Positions 32,738 to 41,727 of a stretch of DNA of 50,135 bases are shown piece after piece. Below the pieces are notes generated by a model. It was not told the DNA's origin. It made no database searches and saw only the letters and a list, made by a program, of their open reading frames with translations. Every line of letters begins with the position of its first letter. The stretch's first letter is position 1. Source of the stretch: Bacillota bacterium (lineage in GTDB: Bacteria; Bacillota; Sulfobacillia; Sulfobacillales; Sulfobacillaceae); NCBI GenBank assembly GCA_021821465.1, contig JAKACM010000025.1:1-50135 (forward strand), in the 5' to 3' direction. A program made the position numbers and the translations under genes.

Positions 32738-34327
32738 TTGATACCCACTCGAATCCAGCTTTATGACACCACACTTCGAGACGGCACGCAACGTCGCGGC
32801 ATCTCGCTGTCTGTAGAAGACAAACTGCAAATTGCCCAGCTGCTGGATGAATTTGGTTTTGATTATATTGAAGGTGGGTGGCCCGCCTCCAACCCCAAAG
32901 ACACGGCCTTTTTTCAAGCGGTTGGGCCGGTTGTAAAACATGCCAAAGTGACAGCATTCGGCAGCACCAGACGACGAGGCGTCTTTGTTGACACAGATCA
33001 CAACTTACGAGCTATTTTGGATGCCCAATGTCCGGTTGCCACCTTATTCGGCAAATCCTCTCTATTCCAAGCCACTAAGATCCTGGGCTTGACTCCTGAT
33101 GAAAACCTGACCCTCATTGAAGAATCGGTTCAATATCTTGTGAGTCACGGACTGGAGGTCATTTTTGATGCCGAACACTTTTTCGACGGATGCGAGGAAG
33201 ACAGTGATTATGCGCTGAAAGTGCTGAATGCCGCAGAACAAGGTGGCGCATCCTGGATTGTCTTATGTGACACAAATGGGGGCAGTCTGCCGGGGCAAAT
33301 TGAAACCTATCTCAAAAAATCCCAGTCATTAACCGACATCCCTCTCGGAATCCATGCCCATAATGACAGTGGTCTCGCGGTCGCCAACTCCCTTATGGCG
33401 GTCCAGACCGGAGCCATGATGGTGCAAGGCACAATCAATGGTTATGGGGAACGTTGCGGCAATGCTAACTTGTGCACGATCTGGCCCAATCTTGTGCACA
33501 AAATGCATAAATCTGCGGGCAACGAAAACATGATTCAAGAGCTGACCCGACTCTCACGCACCATAGCGGAAATCGCCAATTTAATTCCGGATGATTCGGC
33601 CCCCTTCGTCGGAGATAATGCCTTTACCCACAAAGCCGGGGTCCATGTGGGGGCGGTACGCAAATATGCCGCAGCTTACGAGCACATACGGCCGGAACAA
33701 GTCGGTCAAACACGCCGTATCTTGGTGTCCGAACTCGCGGGACGATCAAATTTGTTGTACCATTTCCAAAATCTCGATGCTTCATCCGAAACGGTCAAAG
33801 AACTGGTTCAAACCGTCAAGCGTATGGAAGCCCGTGGTTATCAATACGAAGATGCTCCCTCGTCCATGAAACTCCTTGTGGAGCGATCATTAGGGCATGT
33901 TCCCGACTATTTTGAAGTGGACCGCTTCCATGCCTCCGTTACTCATGACCAAAGAACCATTGCCGAAGCCACAGTGCGTATCATCGTCGGCGATTCGCAT
34001 TTCGTGGAAGTGGGAGAAGGAGACGGTCCGGTTCATGCACTGGACGTGGCCTTGAGACGTGCCTTAACCCGGATTTATCCGGTTATCGCCGGACTGCGTC
34101 TGCAAGACTACAAGGTTCGGGTGATAGACGGACGGGACGGTACTCGTTCTCAAGTGCGTGTGTGGAGTCTCTCCGAGTTCCGCGAAGAACCAGTCCACAC
34201 TGTCGGGGTATCACGCAATATCCTGGAAGCGTCATGGCTGGCATTGCTGGATTCGGTGAACTACGCACTGTGGACAGCCCATAGCGTCCCCGCGACCATT
34301 GTCGGTCCCAAGGCACAGCCTCTGTGA
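32738..34327 (+). CDS. cimA: (R)-citramalate synthase
   Basis: CimA condenses pyruvate with acetyl-CoA to citramalate, the threonine-independent entry to isoleucine. At about 529 residues it has the LeuA/CimA fold. LYDTTLRDGTQRRGISLS and EGGWPASNPKD open the TIM barrel. GIHAHNDSGLAVANSL and GTINGYGERCGNANL carry the metal-binding His and the end of the barrel. A C-terminal LeuA dimer/regulatory domain (GPVHALDVALRRAL) follows. The family, rather than LeuA, is indicated by GGWPASNPKD and length. TTG at 32738 is preferred: AAGGAAG is about 10 nt upstream, whereas the in-frame GTG at 32726 touches that site. No other ilv/leu gene is nearby. Confidence 0.9.
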   Translation: MIPTRIQLYDTTLRDGTQRRGISLSVEDKLQIAQLLDEFGFDYIEGGWPASNPKDTAFFQAVGPVVKHAKVTAFGSTRRRGVFVDTDHNLRAILDAQCPVATLFGKSSLFQATKILGLTPDENLTLIEESVQYLVSHGLEVIFDAEHFFDGCEEDSDYALKVLNAAEQGGASWIVLCDTNGGSLPGQIETYLKKSQSLTDIPLGIHAHNDSGLAVANSLMAVQTGAMMVQGTINGYGERCGNANLCTIWPNLVHKMHKSAGNENMIQELTRLSRTIAEIANLIPDDSAPFVGDNAFTHKAGVHVGAVRKYAAAYEHIRPEQVGQTRRILVSELAGRSNLLYHFQNLDASSETVKELVQTVKRMEARGYQYEDAPSSMKLLVERSLGHVPDYFEVDRFHASVTHDQRTIAEATVRIIVGDSHFVEVGEGDGPVHALDVALRRALTRIYPVIAGLRLQDYKVRVIDGRDGTRSQVRVWSLSEFREEPVHTVGVSRNILEASWLALLDSVNYALWTAHSVPATIVGPKAQPL

Positions 34328-34410
34328 TAACGTCACATTCTGCGTGATTCACATATACGAGAGATTTGTCACGACTCGATCCATTCACTATTGCCAAGGA
34401 GTATGAAATT

Positions 34411-35223
34411 ATGGACCCCATTCTAGAGCTCAGTCAGATAAACTTTGTTCGCGGCGGTTCTGCGATTCTCCGCGATATATCCTGGACAATCGGCCCTGAC
34501 CAACATTGGGCGCTCATTGGCACCAACGGATCAGGCAAGACCACCTTGTTGAAAATCATCACAGGATATTTGTGGCCTTCATCCGGACAAGTACGGGTTC
34601 TCGATCACACCTTCGGACAGGTGGATCTGCGTGAATTACGCAAGCAAATCGGCTGGGTCAGTGTCTCTTTGGGAGAGTGGTTTACCTCGCATCACGGTGA
34701 CAATACCGTATTGCAAGTTGTCGCCTCAGGACAAGATGCGTCCATTGGCGCCTCGTACCGCAATATATCCCGAGAAACCGAGACAAAGGCGCGCCGAGCA
34801 CTGGAAACAGTCCGTCTGGACAGCAAAGCAGCCCAAGCATATCGCTTGTTATCCCAAGGAGAAAAACAACGGGTCTTACTGGCGCGAGCTTGGATGGCAT
34901 CATTACGTTTACTGATTCTTGATGAACCATGTTCTGGCTTGGATATTCCCTCACGCGAATTGTTGCTCGACGGAATCGAGCACTTATCCCATGATTCTCA
35001 CATTAACCTGATATACGTCACACATCATGTCGAAGAATTGCGTGATATTTTTTCTCACGTCCTGCTATTGGCCAATGGCCGCGTTTTGGGACGAGGCACG
35101 CTGGAAGAAATCATTACCGACCATTCTCTAACTGATGCCTTTGGGCTGCCAATTGAAGTACAATGGGATCATGGTCGTCCCTGGGTTAAAGTTGCTCGCA
35201 CGACAACGTCCCTCAAAAAATGA
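34411..35223 (+). CDS. Orphan ABC transporter ATP-binding protein (ModF/YlmA-like)
   Basis: A 270-residue ATPase with one nucleotide-binding domain: Walker A GTNGSGKTTLLK, signature LLSQGEKQRVLLARAW, Walker B LLILDEPCSGLD and the switch His in YVTHHVEEL. The Q-containing signature and overall look resemble the YlmA/ModF group often annotated for metal or molybdate uptake. No permease or binding protein is adjacent, so the substrate is open. The ATG at 34411 is chosen because AAGGAG lies 9 nt upstream; an upstream extension to 34366 has no ribosome site. Confidence 0.82.
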   Translation: MDPILELSQINFVRGGSAILRDISWTIGPDQHWALIGTNGSGKTTLLKIITGYLWPSSGQVRVLDHTFGQVDLRELRKQIGWVSVSLGEWFTSHHGDNTVLQVVASGQDASIGASYRNISRETETKARRALETVRLDSKAAQAYRLLSQGEKQRVLLARAWMASLRLLILDEPCSGLDIPSRELLLDGIEHLSHDSHINLIYVTHHVEELRDIFSHVLLLANGRVLGRGTLEEIITDHSLTDAFGLPIEVQWDHGRPWVKVARTTTSLKK

Positions 35224-35299
35224 GGATAAACCCAGCTAGATTAGAGAGTAAGGAATTCATGCCAATGTAGCCCACTACTGATTAAAGGAGTCATTTCCA

Positions 35300-36397
35300 A
35301 TGGCGAGTGTAGTATTAGAGCACGTGACGAAGCGTTATGGGGCCGTGGAAGCCGTTCACGACGTGAATCTGAATATCAAAGACCAAGAATTTTTGGTTTT
35401 TTTGGGTCCGTCCGGCTGCGGCAAAACGACAACGCTCCGTATGGTAGCCGGTCTAGAGGAATTATCTGACGGTGATATCTTTATCGGTAGCGAAAACGTC
35501 AGCCAAAAACCCCCTAAAGATCGCGACATTGCCATGGTTTTTCAAAATTATGCCCTCTATCCTCATATGACAGTCTATGAAAATATGGCGTTTGGTTTAA
35601 AACTGCGTAAAACGCCAAAACCAGAAATTAACCGACGTGTTAAAGAAGCCGCCGAAATCTTGGGCCTTGGTCAACTCCTCACCCGCAAGCCCAAGGAATT
35701 ATCCGGAGGTCAGCGCCAGCGAGTGGCTTTGGGCCGGGCCATTGTCCGGGAACCCAAGGCCTTTCTTATGGACGAGCCGTTATCTAACCTTGATGCTAAA
35801 TTACGCACGCAGACCCGAGTAGAATTAAAAAATCTGCACCACCGCTTGGGAGCCACAATCATCTACGTGACCCATGATCAAACAGAAGCCATGACGATGG
35901 GCACACGGATCGTGGTTATGCGCGATGGGCTGGTGCAACAAGTCGATACCCCGGACAACATTTACAACAAACCCGCCAATCAATTTGTCGCCACTTTCGT
36001 AGGCACTCCGGCCATGAATCTCATTAAAGGCACTCTAAAGACTCAAAACGAAAATCGGATCTTTCACGTAGGTACTCAATCTTTCATCGTGCCGCCCGCC
36101 ATAGCCCATGCCTCGTCGGCTTTGCTCAACGATAATCTGACGGTTGGCATCCGCCCGGAAGACATTTTTCTCCACAATTTTCCGGAGACTGCATCAGCTG
36201 TGAAAGCCACTGTCCAAGTCATTGAGCCTATGGGCCACGAAAACATCGTCTATCTGGACCTCGAAGGGCAACCTTTAACGGCACGCACCGACAACTCTTG
36301 GGACGCCCATGTCGGGGAAAGTGTTACCATGGCTATCAATTTACCACGATTGCACGCATTTGATCCATCTACGGAACTCTCGTTGCTTTATTCCTAA
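35300..36397 (+). CDS. MalK/UgpC/MsmK-type ABC sugar transporter ATPase
   Basis: A 365-residue ATPase with Walker A GPSGCGKTTTLRMVAG, Q-loop MVFQNYALYPHMTV, signature LSGGQRQRVALGRAI, Walker B FLMDEPLSNLDAKLR and YVTHDQTEAMTMG. A C-terminal TOBE/OB-fold region (TVGIRPEDIFL, VIEPMGHENIVYLDL) follows. This type energises carbohydrate importers and is often shared by several permeases, which fits the absence of permease genes here. The start follows AAAGGAGT by about 9 nt. It is followed by a clear terminator. Confidence 0.9.
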   Translation: MASVVLEHVTKRYGAVEAVHDVNLNIKDQEFLVFLGPSGCGKTTTLRMVAGLEELSDGDIFIGSENVSQKPPKDRDIAMVFQNYALYPHMTVYENMAFGLKLRKTPKPEINRRVKEAAEILGLGQLLTRKPKELSGGQRQRVALGRAIVREPKAFLMDEPLSNLDAKLRTQTRVELKNLHHRLGATIIYVTHDQTEAMTMGTRIVVMRDGLVQQVDTPDNIYNKPANQFVATFVGTPAMNLIKGTLKTQNENRIFHVGTQSFIVPPAIAHASSALLNDNLTVGIRPEDIFLHNFPETASAVKATVQVIEPMGHENIVYLDLEGQPLTARTDNSWDAHVGESVTMAINLPRLHAFDPSTELSLLYS

Positions 36398-36411
36398 AGT
36401 TTTGCAACCTG

Positions 36412-36440
36412 AGCCGTCCTTGTTAAGGGCGGCTATTTTT
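36412..36440 (+). terminator. Rho-independent terminator of the MalK-type ATPase gene
   Basis: AGCCGTCCTT-gtt-AAGGGCGGCT (36412-36434) forms a 10-bp stem with one G-U pair, followed by ATTTTT. It begins 15 nt after the stop at 36397. Confidence 0.85.
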
Positions 36441-36553
36441 ATCACAATTTAGGTATCAAATAGCAATAAATTGATTGAGGACTTATCAGCATTCTGAGAG
36501 AATTCCCTGATGCGTTAACGGGCCGGACTGTGCAATTAGGCTGGGAGAGCACG

Positions 36554-36739
36554 TTACGCTTTTTTAAGTAACGTACTTGCCCGTTCAATGGTCGTAATGA
36601 CGTTTTCTCCAAACTCAACGTGACTACCAGGCAAAAATGTGTTGGGAAACTTTTTTTGATGAACTAAGAGAACGTATTCATGTTCAATGATTACAGCCCT
36701 CGCAAGATAGTGAACAGGGTCCTTATCGATACATAACAC
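36554..36739 (-). pseudogene. Truncated NUDIX hydrolase
   Basis: The frame reads ARAVIIEHEYVLLVHQKKFPNTFLPG, then SHVEFGEN, the usual beginning of a NUDIX domain. The NUDIX box itself (G-x5-E-x7-RE-x2-EE) is broken: after HVEFGEN the sequence runs ITTIERASTLLKKA and stops. About half the family length (about 140 residues) is missing. A perfect AGGAGGTGTT ribosome site leads to an ATG that is out of frame (stop after three codons), so the 5' end is also shifted. Confidence 0.6.
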
Positions 36740-36840
36740 CTCCTGTGAATGGTTTGATCATCGCATATAATTATTGTTAAAGGGTTTTAACAGTTTGCTA
36801 AAAGTTTACCGATGGTTACCCATTATTGTATAATTTAGCG

Positions 36841-37266
36841 ATGAATCGAAAACGTGTTGGCATTCGAGAAGCTGCAGAATTTTTGGGAGTCACCCCATCG
36901 ACATGACGCCGATGGGAGCATGAAGGCAAGCTGGTACCGGATGACCGCACGGCGGGTGGGTATCGGCGTGACGACTGGGCCCGGTTGCGACCTGAGCCGT
37001 GTCCCCGGCTCAGCCCGCCTCGCAAAACCGTGGCATACGCCCGTGTGTCGCGTCACGACCAGAAAGACGATCTAGACCGACAAAAGCCGGTGTGGGAGCT
37101 GTATTGTGCCCGTCAAGGATGGACCTGCGAGAGTGTGGCCGATCTTGGGTCCGGGATGCACTATCACAAAAAGGGACTCAAAAAACTCCTCCATGACATT
37201 CTGGCCGACCGGATCGGTCGACTCGTCATCACGCACCAGGACCGTTTATTCGTTGTCCGATACTGA
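36841..37266 (+). pseudogene. IS607-family serine recombinase (TnpA) remnant with in-frame stop
   Basis: From the ATG at 36841 the frame reads NRKRVGIREAAEFLGVTPST, the MerR-like N-terminus of IS607 TnpA. It then meets TGA at 36904-36906 where family members have a sense codon, and continues in frame with RRWEHEGKLVPDD, TAGGYRRDDW, KTVAYARVSRHDQKDDLDRQ (serine-recombinase catalytic Ser region), YCARQGW and IGRLVITHQDRL. It then stops prematurely with FVVRY. About 50 C-terminal residues are missing, and no TnpB partner or IS end was recognised. A TATAAT box lies 7 nt before the ATG. Confidence 0.85.
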
Positions 37267-37314
37267 AAAGCATTAATCTACAGGAGTATTAGTTGTTCAT
37301 GTGGCCGTAGTGTG

Positions 37315-38454
37315 TCAATCATGTGTCGCGGAGTGATGTGTCATCGGCATCCCCCAAATGGCCGGAATGGTAGCGACCGTCAGTATACTTAGGATTCCGA
37401 TAGTTGTAGCACTCCCATCATGGGCGGCAATATAGGTGAGCGGAATGATGATAATGGCACCCACTCCATTCGCTAATCCCAAAGCTATACCTGAACCCAA
37501 AGCCGGGTTTTCCGAAAAAACATCCTGACCGATAAGCATACTCGTTGAAGCAGAGCCAAAGAGCGCGATGCCCATAACGGCGATTATGGGCCAAATCCAA
37601 ATGCCGTGTAACGTCCCAAAACCCACGAGAGATATTGTCGCCAAGACACTGGTGCTTAGCAGAACAGCACGTTTTCCAATTCGATCATTCATCGTCCCAC
37701 CTAAGATATTACCTACCAGGCCCACCCCAATTAACACGGTCACCAAAGCAGCTCCGGTGACTAATGAGCCTCCCCTTTGATGCCACATGATGGGCGCTAA
37801 CGTCACAATTTCATAGATCGTTGCGGATCGCACAAGACTATAGGCCAAAAGAGAGGAAGCCGGTTGGATATGACGCCGCCATTGTAAGGGTGCCTGGGCT
37901 TTTTGCGAACGAGGTTGAGCGGGAATGGTTCGACTAATCCACAGATAGGTGAGCAGTAGCGGGAGCGCCAACACCCAAAGCCATGGGAGTCCATAACGAC
38001 TTACAACAAAACCGGCGGCTAGGGGACCTAAACTCCGCCCAATCTCACCTCCCGCCAGAAAGATCGACATACCCAAGCCCTGTCGTCGCCCGATGAAGGT
38101 CCGGGTAATGGAGAGCGCCTGAGGGTGAAACGCGGTGTTGCCGATTCCGGTCAATAGCAAAAGTGACATAATGAGCCAGATCGGATGAGCGAAGCCTAAT
38201 AGGGCCGCGCTCAGTGTGCTAAGAGCGACACCGCCCAAAACCAGTAAGCGCCCGCCGATGCGATCAGCAATCCAACCAGATAAGGGTTGTAATCCCTGGG
38301 CTAAGAGCAGGGCCGTCATAAAGGACCCGGCGAGCGCTACCGATATATGACGCTGGATGATAATAAATGGTAATATGCCCGGTAGATAATTAGCCACCCC
38401 ATCGTTTAGAAAGTGCGTCCATGAAAGCCCGCTCAAGATGGTTATCGGTGACAT
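37315..38454 (-). CDS. MFS transporter, fosmidomycin-resistance (FSR)-like
   Basis: About 379 residues and 12 hydrophobic segments. SWTHFLNDGVANYLPGILPFI at the N-terminus is typical of the FSR-type 'hf.nD.....l.P.l' signature. LSGWIADRIGGRLLVLGG (loop 2-3) and GTMNDRIGKRAVLLS (loop 8-9) are MFS motifs. It probably exports a small molecule; the substrate is unknown. The start is uncertain: ATG at 38454 has no strong ribosome site, and an in-frame TTG at 38487 would add 11 residues but sits directly on GGTGAGA. It is a single gene next to IS607 remains. Confidence 0.8.
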   Translation of the reverse strand: MSPITILSGLSWTHFLNDGVANYLPGILPFIIIQRHISVALAGSFMTALLLAQGLQPLSGWIADRIGGRLLVLGGVALSTLSAALLGFAHPIWLIMSLLLLTGIGNTAFHPQALSITRTFIGRRQGLGMSIFLAGGEIGRSLGPLAAGFVVSRYGLPWLWVLALPLLLTYLWISRTIPAQPRSQKAQAPLQWRRHIQPASSLLAYSLVRSATIYEIVTLAPIMWHQRGGSLVTGAALVTVLIGVGLVGNILGGTMNDRIGKRAVLLSTSVLATISLVGFGTLHGIWIWPIIAVMGIALFGSASTSMLIGQDVFSENPALGSGIALGLANGVGAIIIIPLTYIAAHDGSATTIGILSILTVATIPAIWGMPMTHHSATHD

Positions 38455-38487
38455 CGATTCTGCATTTGTTGACGAATTGTTTAGCAA

Positions 38488-39081
38488 ATCTCACCAGCCC
38501 TCCGCTTTATTTTCGTATCCATGCCACATGAGGTGCGCTCCGAAAAGCCCTTTTGCGAGGGTGGGACAAGAAATTAGGAGTCGTTCCTGTTGTGCGCGGC
38601 CTGGTGTCCATCTTCCACCGAGTAACATCAGAGAAGGCCCATAATCCTTGCCTGTGTTCAAGTCGAATGCCATGGTCGCTGGCCAAGTAGGCCAATGGGC
38701 TCGGGTGATTGCCCACCAATACAGAATGTGACTCAGCATCATCGACTTCTCAGTCCCCACTATTATAAGCCACAGACCAACTGCCGTGCGCCGGATATTT
38801 CAAGATACCACCCTTTTCTTCGTAGAGCACGTTCAGTAATATCCGCTGCCCGGTTCCCTTAAATCCTGTCAATCCATGTGCAATGGAACTGCCGATTATC
38901 CCATCTCGGGACGCCTAAGTTCTCTCGCTTCGGCCATTGCCATCCATATGGCCTCTAGGATATGAGCTATCCTGACCGAAGGAAAGAGAAACATCCCCGA
39001 TGGGATGCTGATAAGACACAAGCTCCCCTTCTCGAAGAGGCGCAAGCGAGAGCAGTTGACAAGGCTTGTTCCTAATATGGA
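38488..39081. other. Intergenic stretch without a recognisable gene
   Basis: About 590 bases between the MFS gene and murQ. Open frames on both strands (for example 38491-38760 minus) lack ribosome sites and family motifs. The only visible structure is small dyads such as GGCCAT/ATGGCC and AGGAT/ATCCT near 38930-38970. It may be decayed coding DNA. Confidence 0.4.
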
Positions 39082-39981
39082 CTACAAGAGTTTATTCAAA
39101 TTCCCTTCCTGTTGAAGCAATAAATCTCTGGCCTGCATCGCGTCGATCTTCAAAAATTGCATTAAAATAGCTGTTTTCACTTCGTAGTCTGATTCCTCCA
39201 ATAAAGAAACCGCCCGCGTGTAATCTACTTCCGCCGCCAGCATAACCATACGGTGTGCACGCTCTTTCAATTTCAAATTCGTGGCTTTCACATCAACCAT
39301 CAAATTGTGATAAGTCTTACCCAATCGAATCATCGCTCCGGTTGACAACATATTCAAAACCAGTTTGGTAGCCGTGCCCGCTTTCAAACGGGTGGAACCC
39401 ATAATGATTTCGGGACCGGTGGGAACGACGATAGCCACATCAGAATACCTGGCCGCTTCCGGATCGGGGTTACAACTCACGGAAACGGTAGGAGCTTGAA
39501 TTTCTTGGGACTTTTGCAATGCCCCCAAAACAAAGGGGGTGCGGCCCGACGCAGAAAGGCCGACCACGACATCTCTGCCGTCAATTCCGTAACGCTCCGT
39601 AACTTTGGTACCCGCTGAAAAGTCGTCCTCGGCTCCTTCGACAGCCTGCTGCCAAGCCTCTTTTCCGCCTGCCATAATCGCTTGTATCATGGACGGATCC
39701 GTGTTAAAAGTCGGAGGGCATTCGGCCGCATCGACAATGCCCAACCTTCCACTTGTTCCTGCGCCCACATAAAATACACGCCCGTGCCGTCGCAATTGTT
39801 CCACGATGAGATCAATCGCCTTGGCAATTTCCGCAATCTGTTCACTCACGATTATTGGGACTAATTGATCTGCCTGATTAATTGCCATCAGCATCTCTTC
39901 GGTAGATAAGGCTTCCAACCAAGGTATGGACGGATCCCATATTTCTGTATCTAATCGTTCAATCGACTTGTTGGGTTCCAT
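39082..39981 (-). CDS. murQ: N-acetylmuramic acid 6-phosphate etherase
   Basis: MurQ (299 residues, normal length) cleaves the lactyl ether of MurNAc-6-phosphate to GlcNAc-6-phosphate in peptidoglycan recycling. The SIS domain is clear: VFYVGAGTSGRLGIVDAAEC contains the family signature with the catalytic Glu. PTFNTDP, AGGKEAWQQAVEGAEDD, VVGLSASGRTPFVLGAL and STRLKAGTATKLVLNMLS follow. A short UBA-like helical C-terminus ends the protein. ATG at 39981 has AGGAG only 3-4 nt upstream; a TTG at 39999 is the alternative. No transporter or kinase for MurNAc is nearby. Confidence 0.93.
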   Translation of the reverse strand: MEPNKSIERLDTEIWDPSIPWLEALSTEEMLMAINQADQLVPIIVSEQIAEIAKAIDLIVEQLRRHGRVFYVGAGTSGRLGIVDAAECPPTFNTDPSMIQAIMAGGKEAWQQAVEGAEDDFSAGTKVTERYGIDGRDVVVGLSASGRTPFVLGALQKSQEIQAPTVSVSCNPDPEAARYSDVAIVVPTGPEIIMGSTRLKAGTATKLVLNMLSTGAMIRLGKTYHNLMVDVKATNLKLKERAHRMVMLAAEVDYTRAVSLLEESDYEVKTAILMQFLKIDAMQARDLLLQQEGNLNKLL

Positions 39982-40496
39982 ATGCTCCTGCCTTTCCAAA
40001 CATAGGCAAGCATGGTCAAGTTCCTAAGCCTGCCTTCAATAAAATGAACATCAACTTTTCAATCAGAATCACGCCTCAGAACTCGGCCTCTTCTCACTGT
40101 TGCGAGTGCCACAGTCCCCTTGAATCCCAACAGAAAAGCCGACCCTTAAGATATCATGGCGATCTGGCAGATTTTTCGCCCGATATCTCCCAATAAGGGA
40201 TTCCGCTCCAATGGACACAGTTCCTTTCCTTGTCGTTCTTGGTTCCCCGTGCTGCGAACGGAGTTGTGCAAATTGACCATGATGCTGGGGCACTACCTTA
40301 TCATACACGAATGACTGACAGCTGAGATTTGGACCAGAAGTCTCTTCCCGAATCCGACATGGTCTAATATTCAAATAATTTTCCCGATGACTTGCTCAAA
40401 TTATTTTGGCTGCATTATCTCTGGCCCATTCAGTCACTATCGAATGCCTACAGATATTGGCCCAAAGCGCTAAGTTCCGGCATTCTCCAACGATTA
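39982..40496. other. Intergenic stretch without a recognisable gene
   Basis: About 500 bases between murQ and cysQ (downstream side). A 101-codon minus frame at 40069-40374 has no ribosome site and no motif I recognise. No hairpin with a T-run was noticed on the minus strand. Confidence 0.35.
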
Positions 40497-41306
40497 TTAG
40501 CGATTAAATACGTCATGAGCGGAAAAATAACGGGACCACGTGTTCCAATCACCCACAACCACAAATCCGTTATTATGCAAATCGGCTTTGTTATAGGACA
40601 AAGGTTGGCCGTGAAAATCGACTACCTGCCCTCCCGCCTCGGCCACTAAAATATGTCCCGCTGCGCTATCCCATTCCATATTTGGAGTAAGACGGGGATA
40701 AATGTCGTTGCGAGCTTCCGCTATGCGGCAAAATTTTAAGGCACTGCCCACATAGTCTACCGATTCAATATCGAGATCGCATCGACGCACCCACTCCAGT
40801 TCGGACTGCCTGTGTGAGCGGCTGATAATCACCTTGACGGTTGGAGAAAATTGGCTTCCATAGAGTCGTGTTGTCACGCCCCGTTCGATGCGATATGCGC
40901 CTTGCCCGTAAATCGCCAGATAGGTGATATCCCCTACGGGCCAGTCAATAATCCCGATCACGGGTCGATGCTCTTCTATCAATGCCACATTGATGGTAAA
41001 TTCCCCGTTGCCTCGCACAAATTCCTTGGTTCCATCCAAGGGATCGATCATCCATAAGCGTGGCCAACGAGAGCGTCCCTCATAAGCCCCATCAGCCATC
41101 TCTTCAGAAACCACGGGCACCAACGGGTCGATGGATTGTAATTTTGTCAACAACGCCGCTTGGGACGCTACATCGGCATCCGTCACCGGAGAATGATCCT
41201 TTTTGTATTCCACGGCATAGGCACCACTCATAACAGCGAATATCTCCATTCGCGCTGAATGGACAGCTTCCAACGCGCCTTGAGCCAGGACATTCCAATC
41301 CGTCAT
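40497..41306 (-). CDS. cysQ: 3'(2'),5'-bisphosphate nucleotidase / inositol-monophosphatase family
   Basis: A 269-residue member of the Mg-dependent, Li-sensitive phosphatase family. Metal-site motifs are PVTDADVASQ, VVSEE, WMIDPLDGTKEFVRGNGEF and EWDSAAGHILVAEAGG. The 'DPLDGTKeF' form with KEF is characteristic of CysQ, which hydrolyses PAP/PAPS-type nucleotides from sulfate assimilation; simple IMPases have DPLDGTxNF. A role in sulfur metabolism would fit the organism. The usual start at 41306 is kept. Single gene, divergent from the methylcitrate operon. Confidence 0.85.
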   Translation of the reverse strand: MTDWNVLAQGALEAVHSARMEIFAVMSGAYAVEYKKDHSPVTDADVASQAALLTKLQSIDPLVPVVSEEMADGAYEGRSRWPRLWMIDPLDGTKEFVRGNGEFTINVALIEEHRPVIGIIDWPVGDITYLAIYGQGAYRIERGVTTRLYGSQFSPTVKVIISRSHRQSELEWVRRCDLDIESVDYVGSALKFCRIAEARNDIYPRLTPNMEWDSAAGHILVAEAGGQVVDFHGQPLSYNKADLHNNGFVVVGDWNTWSRYFSAHDVFNR

Positions 41307-41678
41307 TATGCACCGCCTTTGGATCCGCTCGTATTCCGGTTAAGTCTCCTTGTGGACTCGAATGCTGCGAGCCATCCAACTAATCGACTTCCTATCTCAT
41401 CATATCCGGAACCTTCGCGTCAGGAAAGTCATCCCACCCTTTTATCGTCCATCTCCGCGACAGGCAAAGTCCCGGCCAAGCGGCAAATCCCTTCACAAAA
41501 CAGTAGATTTTGGATCCCCATCCCGCATTTTATCCGCCCTCCTAGATTGAATCCCCGGACCTCCGAAATCCCTCTCACCTGTTTGTGGTTTGAATTCCCA
41601 TAAATAGATGACTGCTCGCTCAATTTCGTCTATTTCTCTCCATAGGAGATTGTGAAATAATTGCTGTGGTATGTTGTT

Positions 41679-41701
41679 TATGGTACCTATATGGGACCAT
41701 A
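41679..41701. promoter_or_regulatory. Operator-like dyad before the methylcitrate operon
   Basis: TATGGTACC-tatat-GGGACCATA is a near-perfect palindrome (8 of 9 pairs) ending 26 nt before the start of the first gene. Its position fits a repressor or activator site overlapping the transcription start. No adjacent regulator gene is present, so the cognate protein is unknown. Confidence 0.45.
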
Positions 41702-41727
41702 TCTATCAGGGAAGGGCGTGAAGAAAA

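Noticed and set aside
36904-36906. TGA in the IS607 recombinase as a recoded sense codon
   Set aside because: All other genes in the window use TGA as a normal stop, and the same frame is also truncated at its C-terminus, so decay is the simpler explanation.
40069-40374. 101-codon minus frame between murQ and cysQ
   Set aside because: No ribosome site, no family, and composition unlike neighbouring genes.
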